From Candidatus Nanohalarchaeota archaeon (GTDB taxonomy: Archaea > EX4484-52): DNA of 30,468 nt. Of this stretch, positions 1-6,224 are shown piece after piece. The stretch covers positions 1 to 30,468 of the forward strand of contig DAOVUW010000004.1 of NCBI GenBank assembly GCA_030632385.1, written 5' to 3'. Position 1 is the first letter of the stretch. The number at the start of each line of letters is the position of its first letter. The notes beneath the pieces are model-generated. The model worked only from the letters and a program-made list of their open reading frames with translations, had not been told where the DNA came from and searched no databases. A program made the position numbers and the translations under genes.

Positions 1-714
1 AGTTCCAGTGACTGCATCTGAATCGTCTGATGCAAGATAAAGGTTTGCCTTTGCTATTTCTTCAGGTTTTACTAGTCTCTTTAGGCACGCATCCTTTATT
101 GCACTTTCTCTGGTTTTTTTATCCCATACCTGGGACATTTCTGTATCCACAAACCCTGGAACAACGGAATTAACATTTATGTGGGGGGCAAGTGCCTTTG
201 CTAAATTTTTAGTGAAATTAATAACAGCCGCCTTAGATGCGCAATAATCCAAGTAACCAGACCTTCCAAATTCAGGTAAGCCTCGCAGAGAAGAAATATT
301 GATAATTTTTCCCTTCTTTTTCTTTAACATTATTTTACTAGCTTCTTGAGAACAGAGAAAAGTACCTATCACATTTGTCCTAAATGTCTTTTCCCAGTCT
401 TCAGATGTTAGCTCCAACAATTCCTTTGGTGTACCTATTCCAGCATTGTTAATGAGGATATCTACAGTGCCAAATTTTTTAACAGCTTCATCAAATAATT
501 TTTTGACTTCTTCGGATTTTGAAATATCGGCTTGGACTAATATTGCCTGAGAACCCAATTTATTAATTTTTTCAACAACTTCCAATCCTTTAGCTTTATT
601 AGTTATACAGTTTACAACTATATTTGCACCTTCTTTAGCAAATAATAATGCTGTTGCTTTTCCCATACCTCTTGAAGAACCAGTAATAACTGCGACTTTG
701 TTTTTAAGTTTCAT
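1..714 (-). CDS. Short-chain dehydrogenase/reductase (FabG-like), C-terminus cut by window edge
   Basis: Reading back from the ATG at 712-714 gives 238 codons of a classical SDR, open to the window edge. Visible motifs are the Rossmann TGSSRGMG near residue 11, the NNAG motif, the catalytic Ser in NISSL, and the YxxxK pair as YCASK. The family reduces or oxidises carbonyl and hydroxyl groups with NAD(P)(H), and the closest-looking members are 3-oxoacyl-ACP reductase types. The substrate cannot be read from sequence. Only about the last 10-15 residues seem to be missing, judged from a usual length near 250. The gene points away from the attC-like array on its right. It could be an oppositely oriented cassette or the chromosomal neighbour of the array. 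Confidence 0.9.
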   Translation of the reverse strand, partial: MKLKNKVAVITGSSRGMGKATALLFAKEGANIVVNCITNKAKGLEVVEKINKLGSQAILVQADISKSEEVKKLFDEAVKKFGTVDILINNAGIGTPKELLELTSEDWEKTFRTNVIGTFLCSQEASKIMLKKKKGKIINISSLRGLPEFGRSGYLDYCASKAAVINFTKNLAKALAPHINVNSVVPGFVDTEMSQVWDKKTRESAIKDACLKRLVKPEEIAKANLYLASDDSDAVTGT

Positions 715-734
715 AACAATAATTAATCAAAACA

Positions 735-742
735 TATTTATA
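735..742 (-). promoter_or_regulatory. TATA box of the SDR gene
   Basis: TATAAATA on the minus strand, centred about 24 bases before the ATG at 714. This spacing predicts transcription starting at or next to the start codon (leaderless mRNA). No ribosome binding site is seen. Confidence 0.6.
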
Positions 743-780
743 GGTTTCGTTTAAAGAGAAGACAAAGAATCTCCAAACCC

Positions 781-877
781 AATTGCCGACGACCCACCAC
801 CGATCGTCCTTCTGACTCTTCGGGATTTTTGCTTCGCAAAACAGCCTTGCAGGCTATCCATCGTTTCTAACGAAAGA
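781..877. other. Cluster of small hairpins left of attC-like site A
   Basis: No gene is found in 715-1029. This part holds three short palindromes: 827-841 (TTTTGC, loop TTC, GCAAAA), 843-855 (AGCC, loop TTGCA, GGCT) and 862-872 (CGTT, loop TCT, AACG). Similar TTC-loop hairpins occupy the 50-60 bases before the R'' box of sites B and C, so the cluster probably belongs to the 3' end of a cassette lying to the left. Confidence 0.5.
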
Positions 878-969
878 ACCTAAGAAAAGATTAACGGTTA
901 CGCAAACTTGCAGTTTGCTTCACCCAAATTCGCCTGCGGCGAACTTCGTTAAATCCCAATATGTTAAGC
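878..969 (+). repeat. attC-like recombination site A
   Basis: The R' box GTTAAGC (963-969) fits the integron consensus GTTRRRY exactly. The inner stem GATTAACG (889-896) pairs with CGTTAAATC (947-955) with one bulged base. Between them are a perfect hairpin at 902-918 (GCAAACT, loop TGC, AGTTTGC), the shared CCCAAATT (923-930), a second perfect hairpin at 929-943 (TTCGCC, loop TGC, GGCGAA) and then ACTTC. The R'' box is the weak point: the best candidate is ACCTAAG (878-884), which ends in G instead of C. Site A precedes the first cassette. Confidence 0.65.
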
Positions 970-981
970 GACATATTACTC

Positions 982-1581
982 GGCGATTTTGCTTTTAGGA
1001 ATTTATTTAAACACAAAGAATAATTTATTATGATGGACAAAAAAAACATCAAAGAATTTCTGAATTCTGGTTCAAATTGGAGAAGTGTTCTAATCTTTAT
1101 CCTTGTGTTTATTATCATTCTTAATGATTGCAGTGCGACCAATCAAATAAGAGAAGGAGAAACAAATAACTTTAGTATAGAAGCAAACATACAATCCTCT
1201 GAGATTTTAATAAAAAACATAGGTAATACAACTTTAACAAACATAAGAATACTAAAAGATGAAAGAGACATTATTGAACAAATACCACAGTTGAAAGTGG
1301 GGGAGAATAGAAGCATATACATACCTGGAATTAACGGGATAAATTTAGAGAAAGAAGAACCAACAGCTCAAAATGAAGGATGGTTGGCTATAACTTATGA
1401 TCAGGGGGATGAAAAGAAGTTAGTTTACTGGGAGTGTCATCCTGTGACTTCGTATCCTAATCCTCAAGATATTTTACTACATAGGATACTTCCATTAATT
1501 TTATTCGTCATTGGCATTACAATAGTAGTAATCTTTTGGGTCAAAAAAAGAAAAAGTTGAAAATAATACCATAAAATCGCC
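982..1581. repeat. Private inverted repeat of cassette 1
   Basis: GGCGATTTT at 982-990 is the exact reverse complement of AAAATCGCC at 1573-1581. The arms flank the gene: the left arm starts 12 bases after R' of site A, and the right arm starts 12 bases after the stop codon. This is the weakest of the three cassette repeats (9 bp perfect). Confidence 0.45.
1030..1560 (+). CDS. Hypothetical two-TM membrane protein of cassette 1
   Basis: Not recognised. The 176-residue product has a short basic N-terminus, a hydrophobic segment at about residues 18-33, an external region of about 110 residues, a second hydrophobic segment near 151-171 and a basic tail (KKRKS). The external part contains alternating strands with NIGNTTLTNIRI, which resembles the Ig-like or CARDB/NEW3-type beta sandwiches of archaeal surface proteins. 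This is an impression, not a family assignment. A TATA-like stretch at 1001-1010 lies 24 bases before the ATG; a second ATG follows directly at 1033. The gene is the only one in cassette 1 and is followed by attC-like site B. Confidence 0.75.
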   Translation: MMDKKNIKEFLNSGSNWRSVLIFILVFIIILNDCSATNQIREGETNNFSIEANIQSSEILIKNIGNTTLTNIRILKDERDIIEQIPQLKVGENRSIYIPGINGINLEKEEPTAQNEGWLAITYDQGDEKKLVYWECHPVTSYPNPQDILLHRILPLILFVIGITIVVIFWVKKRKS

Positions 1582-1593
1582 TGCATCATACGC

Positions 1594-1632
1594 AAAATCG
1601 CTTCGCAATTTTGGTTTTGACTTCGTCAAAAC
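1594..1632. other. Paired TTC-loop hairpins before site B
   Basis: 1614-1632 is a perfect 8-bp stem (GTTTTGAC, loop TTC, GTCAAAAC). 1594-1612 is a near-perfect palindrome around GCTTCGC. As RNA these would carry UUCG-type caps. They fill the gap between the gene's 3' flank and the R'' box of site B. Confidence 0.55.
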
Positions 1633-1634
1633 TC

Positions 1635-1715
1635 GCCTAACAGCAGATATACGATTTCGCTACGCTCCATCCAAATTTGCCTTCGGCAAACTTCGCATAT
1701 CTGCATATGTTCAAT
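1635..1715 (+). repeat. attC-like recombination site B
   Basis: R'' is GCCTAAC (1635-1641), an exact RYYYAAC. The inner stem GCAGATAT (1643-1650) pairs perfectly with ATATCTGC (1697-1704). The site has the shared CCAAATTT (1671-1678), a perfect hairpin at 1676-1690 (TTTGCC, loop TTC, GGCAAA) and AACTTCG. R' is GTTCAAT (1709-1715), one mismatch from GTTRRRY. Unpaired bases between the R and L stems are unequal on the two sides (1 versus 4), like the extrahelical bases of attC sites. Confidence 0.7.
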
Positions 1716-1797
1716 AATTTCGGGGGCTTAAAGTGACTGGGACACGCTCAAACCGAATAGAAACTCTTTTAAATATTATTTTATCTCATATTACAAT

Positions 1798-2514
1798 ATG
1801 AAGAAGAATATTATAATATTGATTATGTTGTTTTCAATAGCCACCCTACTAATTTCTAGTTGGACTGTAACTAATACTGATAAGCCATCAATCTGGATTA
1901 AAAAAGATATAATCTCAAATTTTGAAAACGCCAAATACTTAAGAGTAAATATCGATACTCGATTTACCTTTAATCAAGAAACGAAGAAAATTTTTACACT
2001 TTCAGAAATAGATTATGTGAATGATAGGTTCCAAATGCACTCTTTTTCTGAGTTAAACGGCAAGCAATCGAAACAAGACTATTATCGAGAGGGTAACACT
2101 GTTTATAAAAACTTTAATGGAATATGGCAAACAGAAGAAGTTGATACATCTTCTAAATTAGGTAAAATTAATGTGATTAATCGACTAAGAAGTATTGATA
2201 AAATGACTTATGTTAAAACTGAAAAATTGAATTACGTTGATTCTTATGTATTAATCTCAGAAGTTCCAGAAAAAGAGGCACTAAAACTTGTAAATGGTCT
2301 TTTCAATAAAGTTATTGTTGGTTCAAGTGGAAATTTCATTATTAAAGATGCTCAAGCAGAGTGGTGGATAAATAAAGAAAACAAACAACTTGCTATGGAT
2401 ATAAGAATAATTAATGCTGAAATCGATGGATATCCACTGCAAATCATTATACAAAATTCATATGCTGATTACAATGAACCAATTGATATCAAAATACCCA
2501 ATTTGGTGAAGTAA
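1798..2514 (+). CDS. Hypothetical exported protein of cassette 2
   Basis: Not firmly recognised. The 238-residue product starts with a signal peptide or anchor (MKKN followed by a hydrophobic stretch to about residue 21). A beta-rich domain follows, with repeating short strands and the stretch VYKNFNGIWQTEE. This pattern recalls archaeal and bacterial lipoproteins with a LolA/LppX-like curved sheet (DUF6612-type), but there is no lipobox cysteine. The assignment is tentative. The ATG has a TATA-like element about 25 bases upstream (TTTTAAATATTA around 1768-1780). The next gene starts one base after the stop, so the two are translated from one message and move as a two-gene cassette. Confidence 0.75.
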   Translation: MKKNIIILIMLFSIATLLISSWTVTNTDKPSIWIKKDIISNFENAKYLRVNIDTRFTFNQETKKIFTLSEIDYVNDRFQMHSFSELNGKQSKQDYYREGNTVYKNFNGIWQTEEVDTSSKLGKINVINRLRSIDKMTYVKTEKLNYVDSYVLISEVPEKEALKLVNGLFNKVIVGSSGNFIIKDAQAEWWINKENKQLAMDIRIINAEIDGYPLQIIIQNSYADYNEPIDIKIPNLVK

Positions 2515-2515
2515 A

Positions 2516-2815
2516 ATGTTATTCTTTGAAAAAAAGCAATCTAAATACTCGATAATTATAAGAATAAGAAAATATACTCTGCTTTTATCTACAATTCCGT
2601 TATTCTTACATTTCATTATTTTTCCAATCTTTAACATATCTCAAAATAATAATATTTTCTGGTTAATCACCATAGTATTTGGTTTCTGGATGAGTGTTGA
2701 AGGAATAATCTGTGGATCAACTTTAAAAAAATATAAGAAAAAAGGCAATAAAATAGAATACGATAGAAGTAGATATTTTAATATTTTAAAACAAGCAAAA
2801 ATCATTCTTAAATGA
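2516..2815 (+). CDS. Small two-TM membrane protein of cassette 2
   Basis: Not recognised. The 99-residue protein has a basic N-terminus, two hydrophobic helices at about residues 21-40 and 45-66, and a Lys/Arg-rich C-terminal tail. It starts one base after the stop of the preceding exported protein, so expression is coupled. A physical partnership with that protein is a reasonable inference. Its stop is followed at once by the inner right inverted-repeat arm of the cassette. Confidence 0.7.
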   Translation: MLFFEKKQSKYSIIIRIRKYTLLLSTIPLFLHFIIFPIFNISQNNNIFWLITIVFGFWMSVEGIICGSTLKKYKKKGNKIEYDRSRYFNILKQAKIILK

Positions 2816-2885
2816 ATTTGAACGTGTCCCTCAATTCTTTTTCTTTATTGTAGCACTCGCCAGGTAGAACGCCCCCAAAATTACT

Positions 2886-2933
2886 TTGATTTTTTGCCTT
2901 CGGCACCGTTACACTAAAAATCAACCCTTCGGG
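2886..2933. other. Nested hairpins before site C
   Basis: TTGATTTTT (2886-2894) pairs perfectly with AAAAATCAA (2916-2924). Inside it TGCC-TTC-GGCA (2895-2905) forms a smaller hairpin, and a CCC-TTC-GGG hairpin follows at 2925-2933. The arrangement parallels the hairpins before site B. Confidence 0.55.
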
Positions 2934-2935
2934 GG

Positions 2936-3030
2936 ACATAACAGACATTAAGAGGTTACGAAGTCTTGCAGACTTCTCCACCCAAATTTTTTGCTACGCA
3001 AAAAACTTCTCTTAATGTCGGATGTTATAC
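2936..3030 (+). repeat. attC-like recombination site C
   Basis: R'' is ACATAAC (2936-2942) and R' is GTTATAC (3024-3030), with five bases paired. The inner stem GACATTAAGAG (2944-2954) pairs perfectly over 11 bp with CTCTTAATGTC (3009-3019). Internal parts are a hairpin at 2960-2976 (GAAGTC, loop TTGCA, GACTTC), the shared CACCCAAATT (2979-2988), a perfect 8-bp hairpin at 2987-3005 (TTTTTTGC, loop TAC, GCAAAAAA) and ACTTCT. It is the best-paired inner stem of the four. Confidence 0.7.
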
Positions 3031-3034
3031 GAAA

Positions 3035-3530
3035 TATCATTTAGAGATTTTGCTAGATAATTTTATATTATTAGAATATAATTTATATAACTATGAACAA
3101 AAAACTAGTCATTGCAATCGTCCTAGTATGTGCATTAATCATGGCAGGTGCAATTTATTTTTTTAATATTGGTTATTGTAATTATAAATTAGGCTGGGAT
3201 AAATGCGATGGTAAAATAATAAAAATTTCTGGCACAAATCCAGACGCTGGTAATGGTGTGATGCAACATCCCTGGATAATAATGTCCCCTAAAATAATCG
3301 GAGATGACTCAAAGCAATATCAAAGTTATTTGAACACTAAAATCAGAGGTCAAATTGTTTTGCTTTCTAATGAAAAAATAAATTGCTCTAATAAAATGAC
3401 GGTAATTGGCACATTAGAAATAAATGTTGGTCCTTGTGATGCTAATTCACCAAATAAAAATGCGTATTGTAATTCAGCTATTGCGGTAAGTCAGTGGGAA
3501 TGCAACTAAACGCAAAATCTCTAAATGATA
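3035..3530. repeat. Private 19-bp inverted repeat of cassette 3
   Basis: TATCATTTAGAGATTTTGC (3035-3053) is the perfect reverse complement of GCAAAATCTCTAAATGATA (3512-3530). The arms flank the cassette gene: the left arm starts 4 bases after R' of site C, and the right arm starts 2 bases after the gene's stop codon. A perfect 19-bp match at this distance is very unlikely by chance even in AT-rich DNA. Confidence 0.85.
3093..3509 (+). CDS. Hypothetical exported Cys-containing protein of cassette 3
   Basis: Not recognised. The 138-residue product has an N-terminal signal anchor (MNKK followed by a hydrophobic stretch to about residue 25). A small extracytoplasmic domain follows with seven cysteines in CNYKLGWDKC, NCSN, GPCD, YCNS and the final ECN, which suggests disulfide bonds outside the cell. 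The central part (KIIKISGTNPDAG...HPWIIMSP, then GQIVLLS, MTVIGTLEINVG) alternates short strands like an OB-type barrel. This is a structural guess only. A TATA-like TTTTATATT at about 3061-3069 lies some 28 bases before the ATG. It is the sole gene of cassette 3 and is followed by attC-like site D. Confidence 0.75.
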   Translation: MNKKLVIAIVLVCALIMAGAIYFFNIGYCNYKLGWDKCDGKIIKISGTNPDAGNGVMQHPWIIMSPKIIGDDSKQYQSYLNTKIRGQIVLLSNEKINCSNKMTVIGTLEINVGPCDANSPNKNAYCNSAIAVSQWECN

Positions 3531-3591
3531 CTCTGCACTCCACTCCGTTCCGCTTGCCACGCTGCACGCTCCTCCTTCCAGTCGTCGGGAC

Positions 3592-3688
3592 ACATAACAA
3601 GAGGATAAAAGAAAAATTGCTCAGCTCGCAATTTTCCCAAATTTTCTCCGCTATGCTCCGAAACTTCTTTTAGTCGCATTAGTTATGT
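3592..3688 (+). repeat. attC-like recombination site D (right end of array)
   Basis: R'' ACATAAC (3592-3598) and R' GTTATGT (3682-3688) are perfectly complementary. The inner stem TAAAAGAA (3606-3613) pairs perfectly with TTCTTTTA (3665-3672). The site contains a perfect 8-bp hairpin (AAAATTGC 3613-3620 with GCAATTTT 3628-3635), the shared CCCAAATTTT (3636-3645) and AAACTTCT. Nothing like a further site is seen to the right. The next gene, a histone-fold gene at 3784-3960, belongs to the core genome. Confidence 0.7.
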
Positions 3689-3783
3689 GCAATTTAGATT
3701 AAACGTTTAATTATTTTACAGGTTACACAAGAAAAAAATTAGGTAAAAATAAATAAAAAGAAAAAAAACGAATTTACAAAAAC

Positions 3784-3960
3784 TTACATGTCTCTTGCTT
3801 TTATTGTTTTTCTTGAGTTTCCTTCAGCTCTTGCAACTGCCTTTTCAAGCAATTCTTCCACTGCACTGTTTAATGCTTCATCTGCTTCTGCAGATACATT
3901 CATGTCTTTACTTTTTGCGTATTCTCTGATTTTACTTTTTACTATATAACTGTCTGCCAT
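3784..3960 (-). CDS. Short histone-fold DNA-binding protein (DUF1931/archaeal histone type)
   Basis: A 58-codon frame gives MADSYIVKSKIREYAKS, then a helix around ALNSAVEELLEKAVARAE, then NSRKTIKARDM. It ends with the RKTIKARD signature that follows the long central helix of histone folds, equivalent to RKTVKAEDI in euryarchaeal histones. The N-terminal VKSKIREYAKSK resembles the DUF1931 subgroup. The protein should dimerise and bind DNA, but whether it wraps DNA like a true histone is not shown. It is slightly shorter than standard archaeal histones (about 66-68 residues). Transcription converges with the cassette array and diverges from the endonuclease gene. Confidence 0.8.
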   Translation of the reverse strand: MADSYIVKSKIREYAKSKDMNVSAEADEALNSAVEELLEKAVARAEGNSRKTIKARDM

Positions 3961-4021
3961 AATATTTCTCTTTTTTATAAGTGGCTCTAAAAGCCCTTAA
4001 TCTTTAGTATACCATTAAGTA

Positions 4022-4029
4022 TATAAATA
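4022..4029 (+). promoter_or_regulatory. TATA box of the tRNA endonuclease gene
   Basis: TATAAATA centred about 22 bases before the ATG at 4048, with no ribosome binding site. This is consistent with a leaderless transcript. Confidence 0.6.
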
Positions 4030-4047
4030 TTTGCTTTTTTTAAGAGT

Positions 4048-4605
4048 ATGGAGCCTGTAGAAGCCATATATTTTGATGAAAATATATATATTGCAAAAGA
4101 AGAAGACGCAAAATTAATACACGATCAAAAATACTTCGGAAAATATGTAGAACACAATAATAAAACTGTCCTAAAATTTTCCACTGAAGAAGTTTTATTT
4201 CTGCTTGATACAAAAAAAATAATCCTCAAAGACAGTGCAAAAAAACAAATAAACTTTGATAAATTCTACTCTATGTCCTCTAAAAAAAATAAGGAATTAT
4301 ATCAAAAATACGCTGTATATAAGAATTTAAGGGGAAAAGGATATATAATAAAATCAGGATTTAAATTCGGAACTCATTTCAGAGTTTATGACAAAGGCGT
4401 AAATCCATATAAAACCGGAGACAAAATAAAAAAAGAACATACAAAATACAATGTGCATGCAGTTTTAGAAAATGATGTCTTTGCCTATTATGAAGTATCC
4501 AGATATGTAAGATTATCTCACAACATCCGTTCAACTGCCCTAATGGGAATTGTAGATTCAGAAGGAGATGTAACGTATTATACTGTCCAAAGAATCAAAC
4601 CTTAA
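4048..4605 (+). CDS. endA: tRNA-splicing endonuclease EndA, catalytic Lys position altered
   Basis: The 185-residue protein has the archaeal EndA layout: an N-terminal domain followed by the catalytic domain with YAVYKNLRGKGYIIKSG, FGTHFRVYDKG, KKEHTKY and the C-terminal GDVTYY...KP. EndA cuts the bulge-helix-bulge at the ends of tRNA introns. By alignment from memory to the Methanocaldococcus enzyme, the catalytic Tyr (Y114) and His (H131) are present. The third residue, normally the first Lys of HSVRKK, is Ser here (HNIRST, S162). The protein may therefore be a structural subunit or use another residue. Its 3' end overlaps the convergent secretion ATPase gene by 11 bp. Confidence 0.88.
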   Translation: MEPVEAIYFDENIYIAKEEDAKLIHDQKYFGKYVEHNNKTVLKFSTEEVLFLLDTKKIILKDSAKKQINFDKFYSMSSKKNKELYQKYAVYKNLRGKGYIIKSGFKFGTHFRVYDKGVNPYKTGDKIKKEHTKYNVHAVLENDVFAYYEVSRYVRLSHNIRSTALMGIVDSEGDVTYYTVQRIKP

Positions 4606-6220
4606 CATTTCTATTCTCGTACTTATTGTAATATTCTTCAATTTTTTCATACACATATTCAAATGAAAGTATTTTTTTCTTCAACAAGAAAGATATATAT
4701 CTTTCCCTTTTTCTTATTTCTTCACCTGCTTCTTCTTCATTAATCCCATATTCCTGACTTATTTTATTCAAACATGCAAAAACATCATCTTTTTTTTCTA
4801 CAAATATATCTTTTTTTGGATTCCACGAATATGGCGTCTTATAATTAATAGTCCCTTTATTTCCTATTTTTTCAATAAAATTTATTTCTTTTATTCTACG
4901 GGCGGATTTTCCGTATTTTGTAGCTCTTGTAATCACAATAAGATAATCAAGTATCTCTATGATGCTGTTTGATAAATTAATTGGGGGTGTATGAAGCCTT
5001 TGGATTACATCATCTACTGAACCTCCATGTATTGTTCCAAAAGAAGGATGTCCTGATGCCATTCCCTGAAATAAAACAGAAGCCTCCTCTCCTCTTACTT
5101 CTCCAACAATAATATAATCTGGATTTTGCCTAAAAGATTCTTTAAGCAGATTAAACATCGTTACTTCGCCGTATCTTCTCCCAAAAGCATCCATATCTCC
5201 GAAACCTGTTCTTGAAACAGAAGGAACCCAATTTTTATGTAAAAGATTTAATTCTCTTGTATCTTCAATAGATACAATTTTGTTTTCAGGAGGTATGAAT
5301 AAAACCAAAGAATTTAACAAAGATGTCTTGCCCGAACTAGTACCCCCACAAATCAATACATTTTGCTTGTGCTCTACAAGAAACCATAAAAATGCAACAA
5401 TCTTTGGTGAGACAGTCTGGTTTTGGATCAAATCAATTATACTAAAAGGAATCTCCCTAAATTTCCTAATAGTAAATGTAGGTCCTCTGGTAGCTACATC
5501 TTTTGAAAGCATTGCATTTACACGAGACCCTTCGGGCAGACTTGCATCTAAAAGTGGCTCTGCATAAGATATGTATCTTGAACATCTTTCTGAAAGTTTT
5601 ATTATAAAAGAACGTAATTCGTCGTGTGTATCATATTTTACATTTGTCATAAGATTTCCGTATTTTTTATGCGCAATGTATATCTCAATACCTGTCCCGT
5701 CACAACTTATGTCCTCAATATATGAATCATTCATGAGGGGCTCTATTTTTCCAAGACCCACAAAATCCACATATATTAAATACAACAATTTTATGTATTG
5801 CCCTGGTCTAAGAATAACCCCAAATTCAATTAAAATATCATTCACTTTTTTTTTGATATAATCTACCTTTGTTTCTTCTGTTTTAAGAGTATATAGATTA
5901 ACATCGATGGTTTTTATCAAAGCACTTTGAACCAATTTATATGTTTTTATTTCATCTTCATTTAATTCTGGCTGCTCGACAGAATACTGTATCGTTCTTA
6001 GTTGAGGATTCCATCTAATTCTTGCATAAGCATAAGGATATATGAGAGAGTAAAAAACATCTATATCTTCCCTGTTTTCAAATGTCTTTAAAAGTGCAAT
6101 CTTTTTCTTTTTTCCAATCCTAAAATTATCAATCTCTTCATTTCTTTTTTCATCTTCTTCTCTTATTTTATCTAATCTTCGCCTCAAAAAACCCCTTATT
6201 CTAAAATTGTAATCCATCAT
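4595..6220 (-). CDS. Type II/IV secretion ATPase (TadA/GspE/ArlI family)
   Basis: The 541-residue protein has a charged N-terminal region and a C-terminal RecA-like motor. Walker A is GGTSSGKT (292-299), the acidic segment SIEDTREL is near 317-324, Walker B is DYIIVGEVRG (368-377), and the His box GHPSFGTIH is at 390-398. The family forms cytoplasmic hexamers that drive assembly of archaeal type IV pili or archaella. It is the last gene of a minus-strand cluster with a pilin-like protein and a multi-TM protein. A TadC-type platform protein lies at 11815-12711, so a complete pilus motor is encoded within 8 kb. The true start could be either of the two adjacent ATG codons. Confidence 0.93.
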   Translation of the reverse strand: MMDYNFRIRGFLRRRLDKIREEDEKRNEEIDNFRIGKKKKIALLKTFENREDIDVFYSLIYPYAYARIRWNPQLRTIQYSVEQPELNEDEIKTYKLVQSALIKTIDVNLYTLKTEETKVDYIKKKVNDILIEFGVILRPGQYIKLLYLIYVDFVGLGKIEPLMNDSYIEDISCDGTGIEIYIAHKKYGNLMTNVKYDTHDELRSFIIKLSERCSRYISYAEPLLDASLPEGSRVNAMLSKDVATRGPTFTIRKFREIPFSIIDLIQNQTVSPKIVAFLWFLVEHKQNVLICGGTSSGKTSLLNSLVLFIPPENKIVSIEDTRELNLLHKNWVPSVSRTGFGDMDAFGRRYGEVTMFNLLKESFRQNPDYIIVGEVRGEEASVLFQGMASGHPSFGTIHGGSVDDVIQRLHTPPINLSNSIIEILDYLIVITRATKYGKSARRIKEINFIEKIGNKGTINYKTPYSWNPKKDIFVEKKDDVFACLNKISQEYGINEEEAGEEIRKRERYISFLLKKKILSFEYVYEKIEEYYNKYENRNVKV

Positions 6221-6224
6221 ATTT

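Larger units (their letters stand above)
1715..2883. repeat. Private inverted repeats of cassette 2 (two nested pairs)
   Basis: Outer pair: TAATTTCGGGGGC (1715-1727) against GCCCCCAAAATTA (2871-2883), 12 of 13 complementary. Inner pair: GGGACACGCTCAAA (1739-1752) against TTTGAACGTGTCCC (2817-2830), 13 of 14 complementary. Both pairs flank the two genes of the cassette; the inner right arm begins one base after the second gene's stop codon. No similar sequence occurs at the ends of the other cassettes. Confidence 0.75.
878..3688 (+). mobile_element. Integron-like gene cassette array without integrase (CALIN-like)
   Basis: Four homologous attC-like elements (A-D) alternate with small + strand genes. 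In every case the order is gene then attC, as in integron cassette arrays. Cutting at G^TT of each R' box gives cassettes of about 746 bp (964-1709), 1315 bp (1710-3024) and 658 bp (3025-3682). Each cassette has its own TATA box and a private inverted repeat near its ends. No tyrosine recombinase is encoded in the window. The gene-attC polarity puts attI and any integrase to the left, outside the window. To the right the array stops at conserved chromosomal genes. An alternative is an uncharacterised family of structured intergenic repeats, but paired R and L boxes with conserved gene orientation favour attC. Confidence 0.65.

Noticed and set aside
891..1142. 83-codon minus-strand frame across attC-like site A
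   Set aside because: It runs through the hairpins of site A and into the 5' end of the cassette 1 gene on the other strand. It has no promoter or family resemblance, and the palindromic DNA explains the open frame.
2966..3166. 66-codon plus-strand frame overlapping site C
   Set aside because: It translates the inner hairpins of site C and then overlaps the cassette 3 gene in another frame. The 3093 start has a correctly placed TATA box and a signal anchor.
3699..3710. TTAAACGTTTAA palindrome just right of site D
   Set aside because: A 12-bp perfect palindrome in very AT-rich DNA with no second copy or link to a gene start. Too little to call an operator.
1..3783. Integron integrase or other tyrosine recombinase
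   Set aside because: No frame in the region has recombinase motifs. By the gene-attC polarity it would lie left of the window if it exists.
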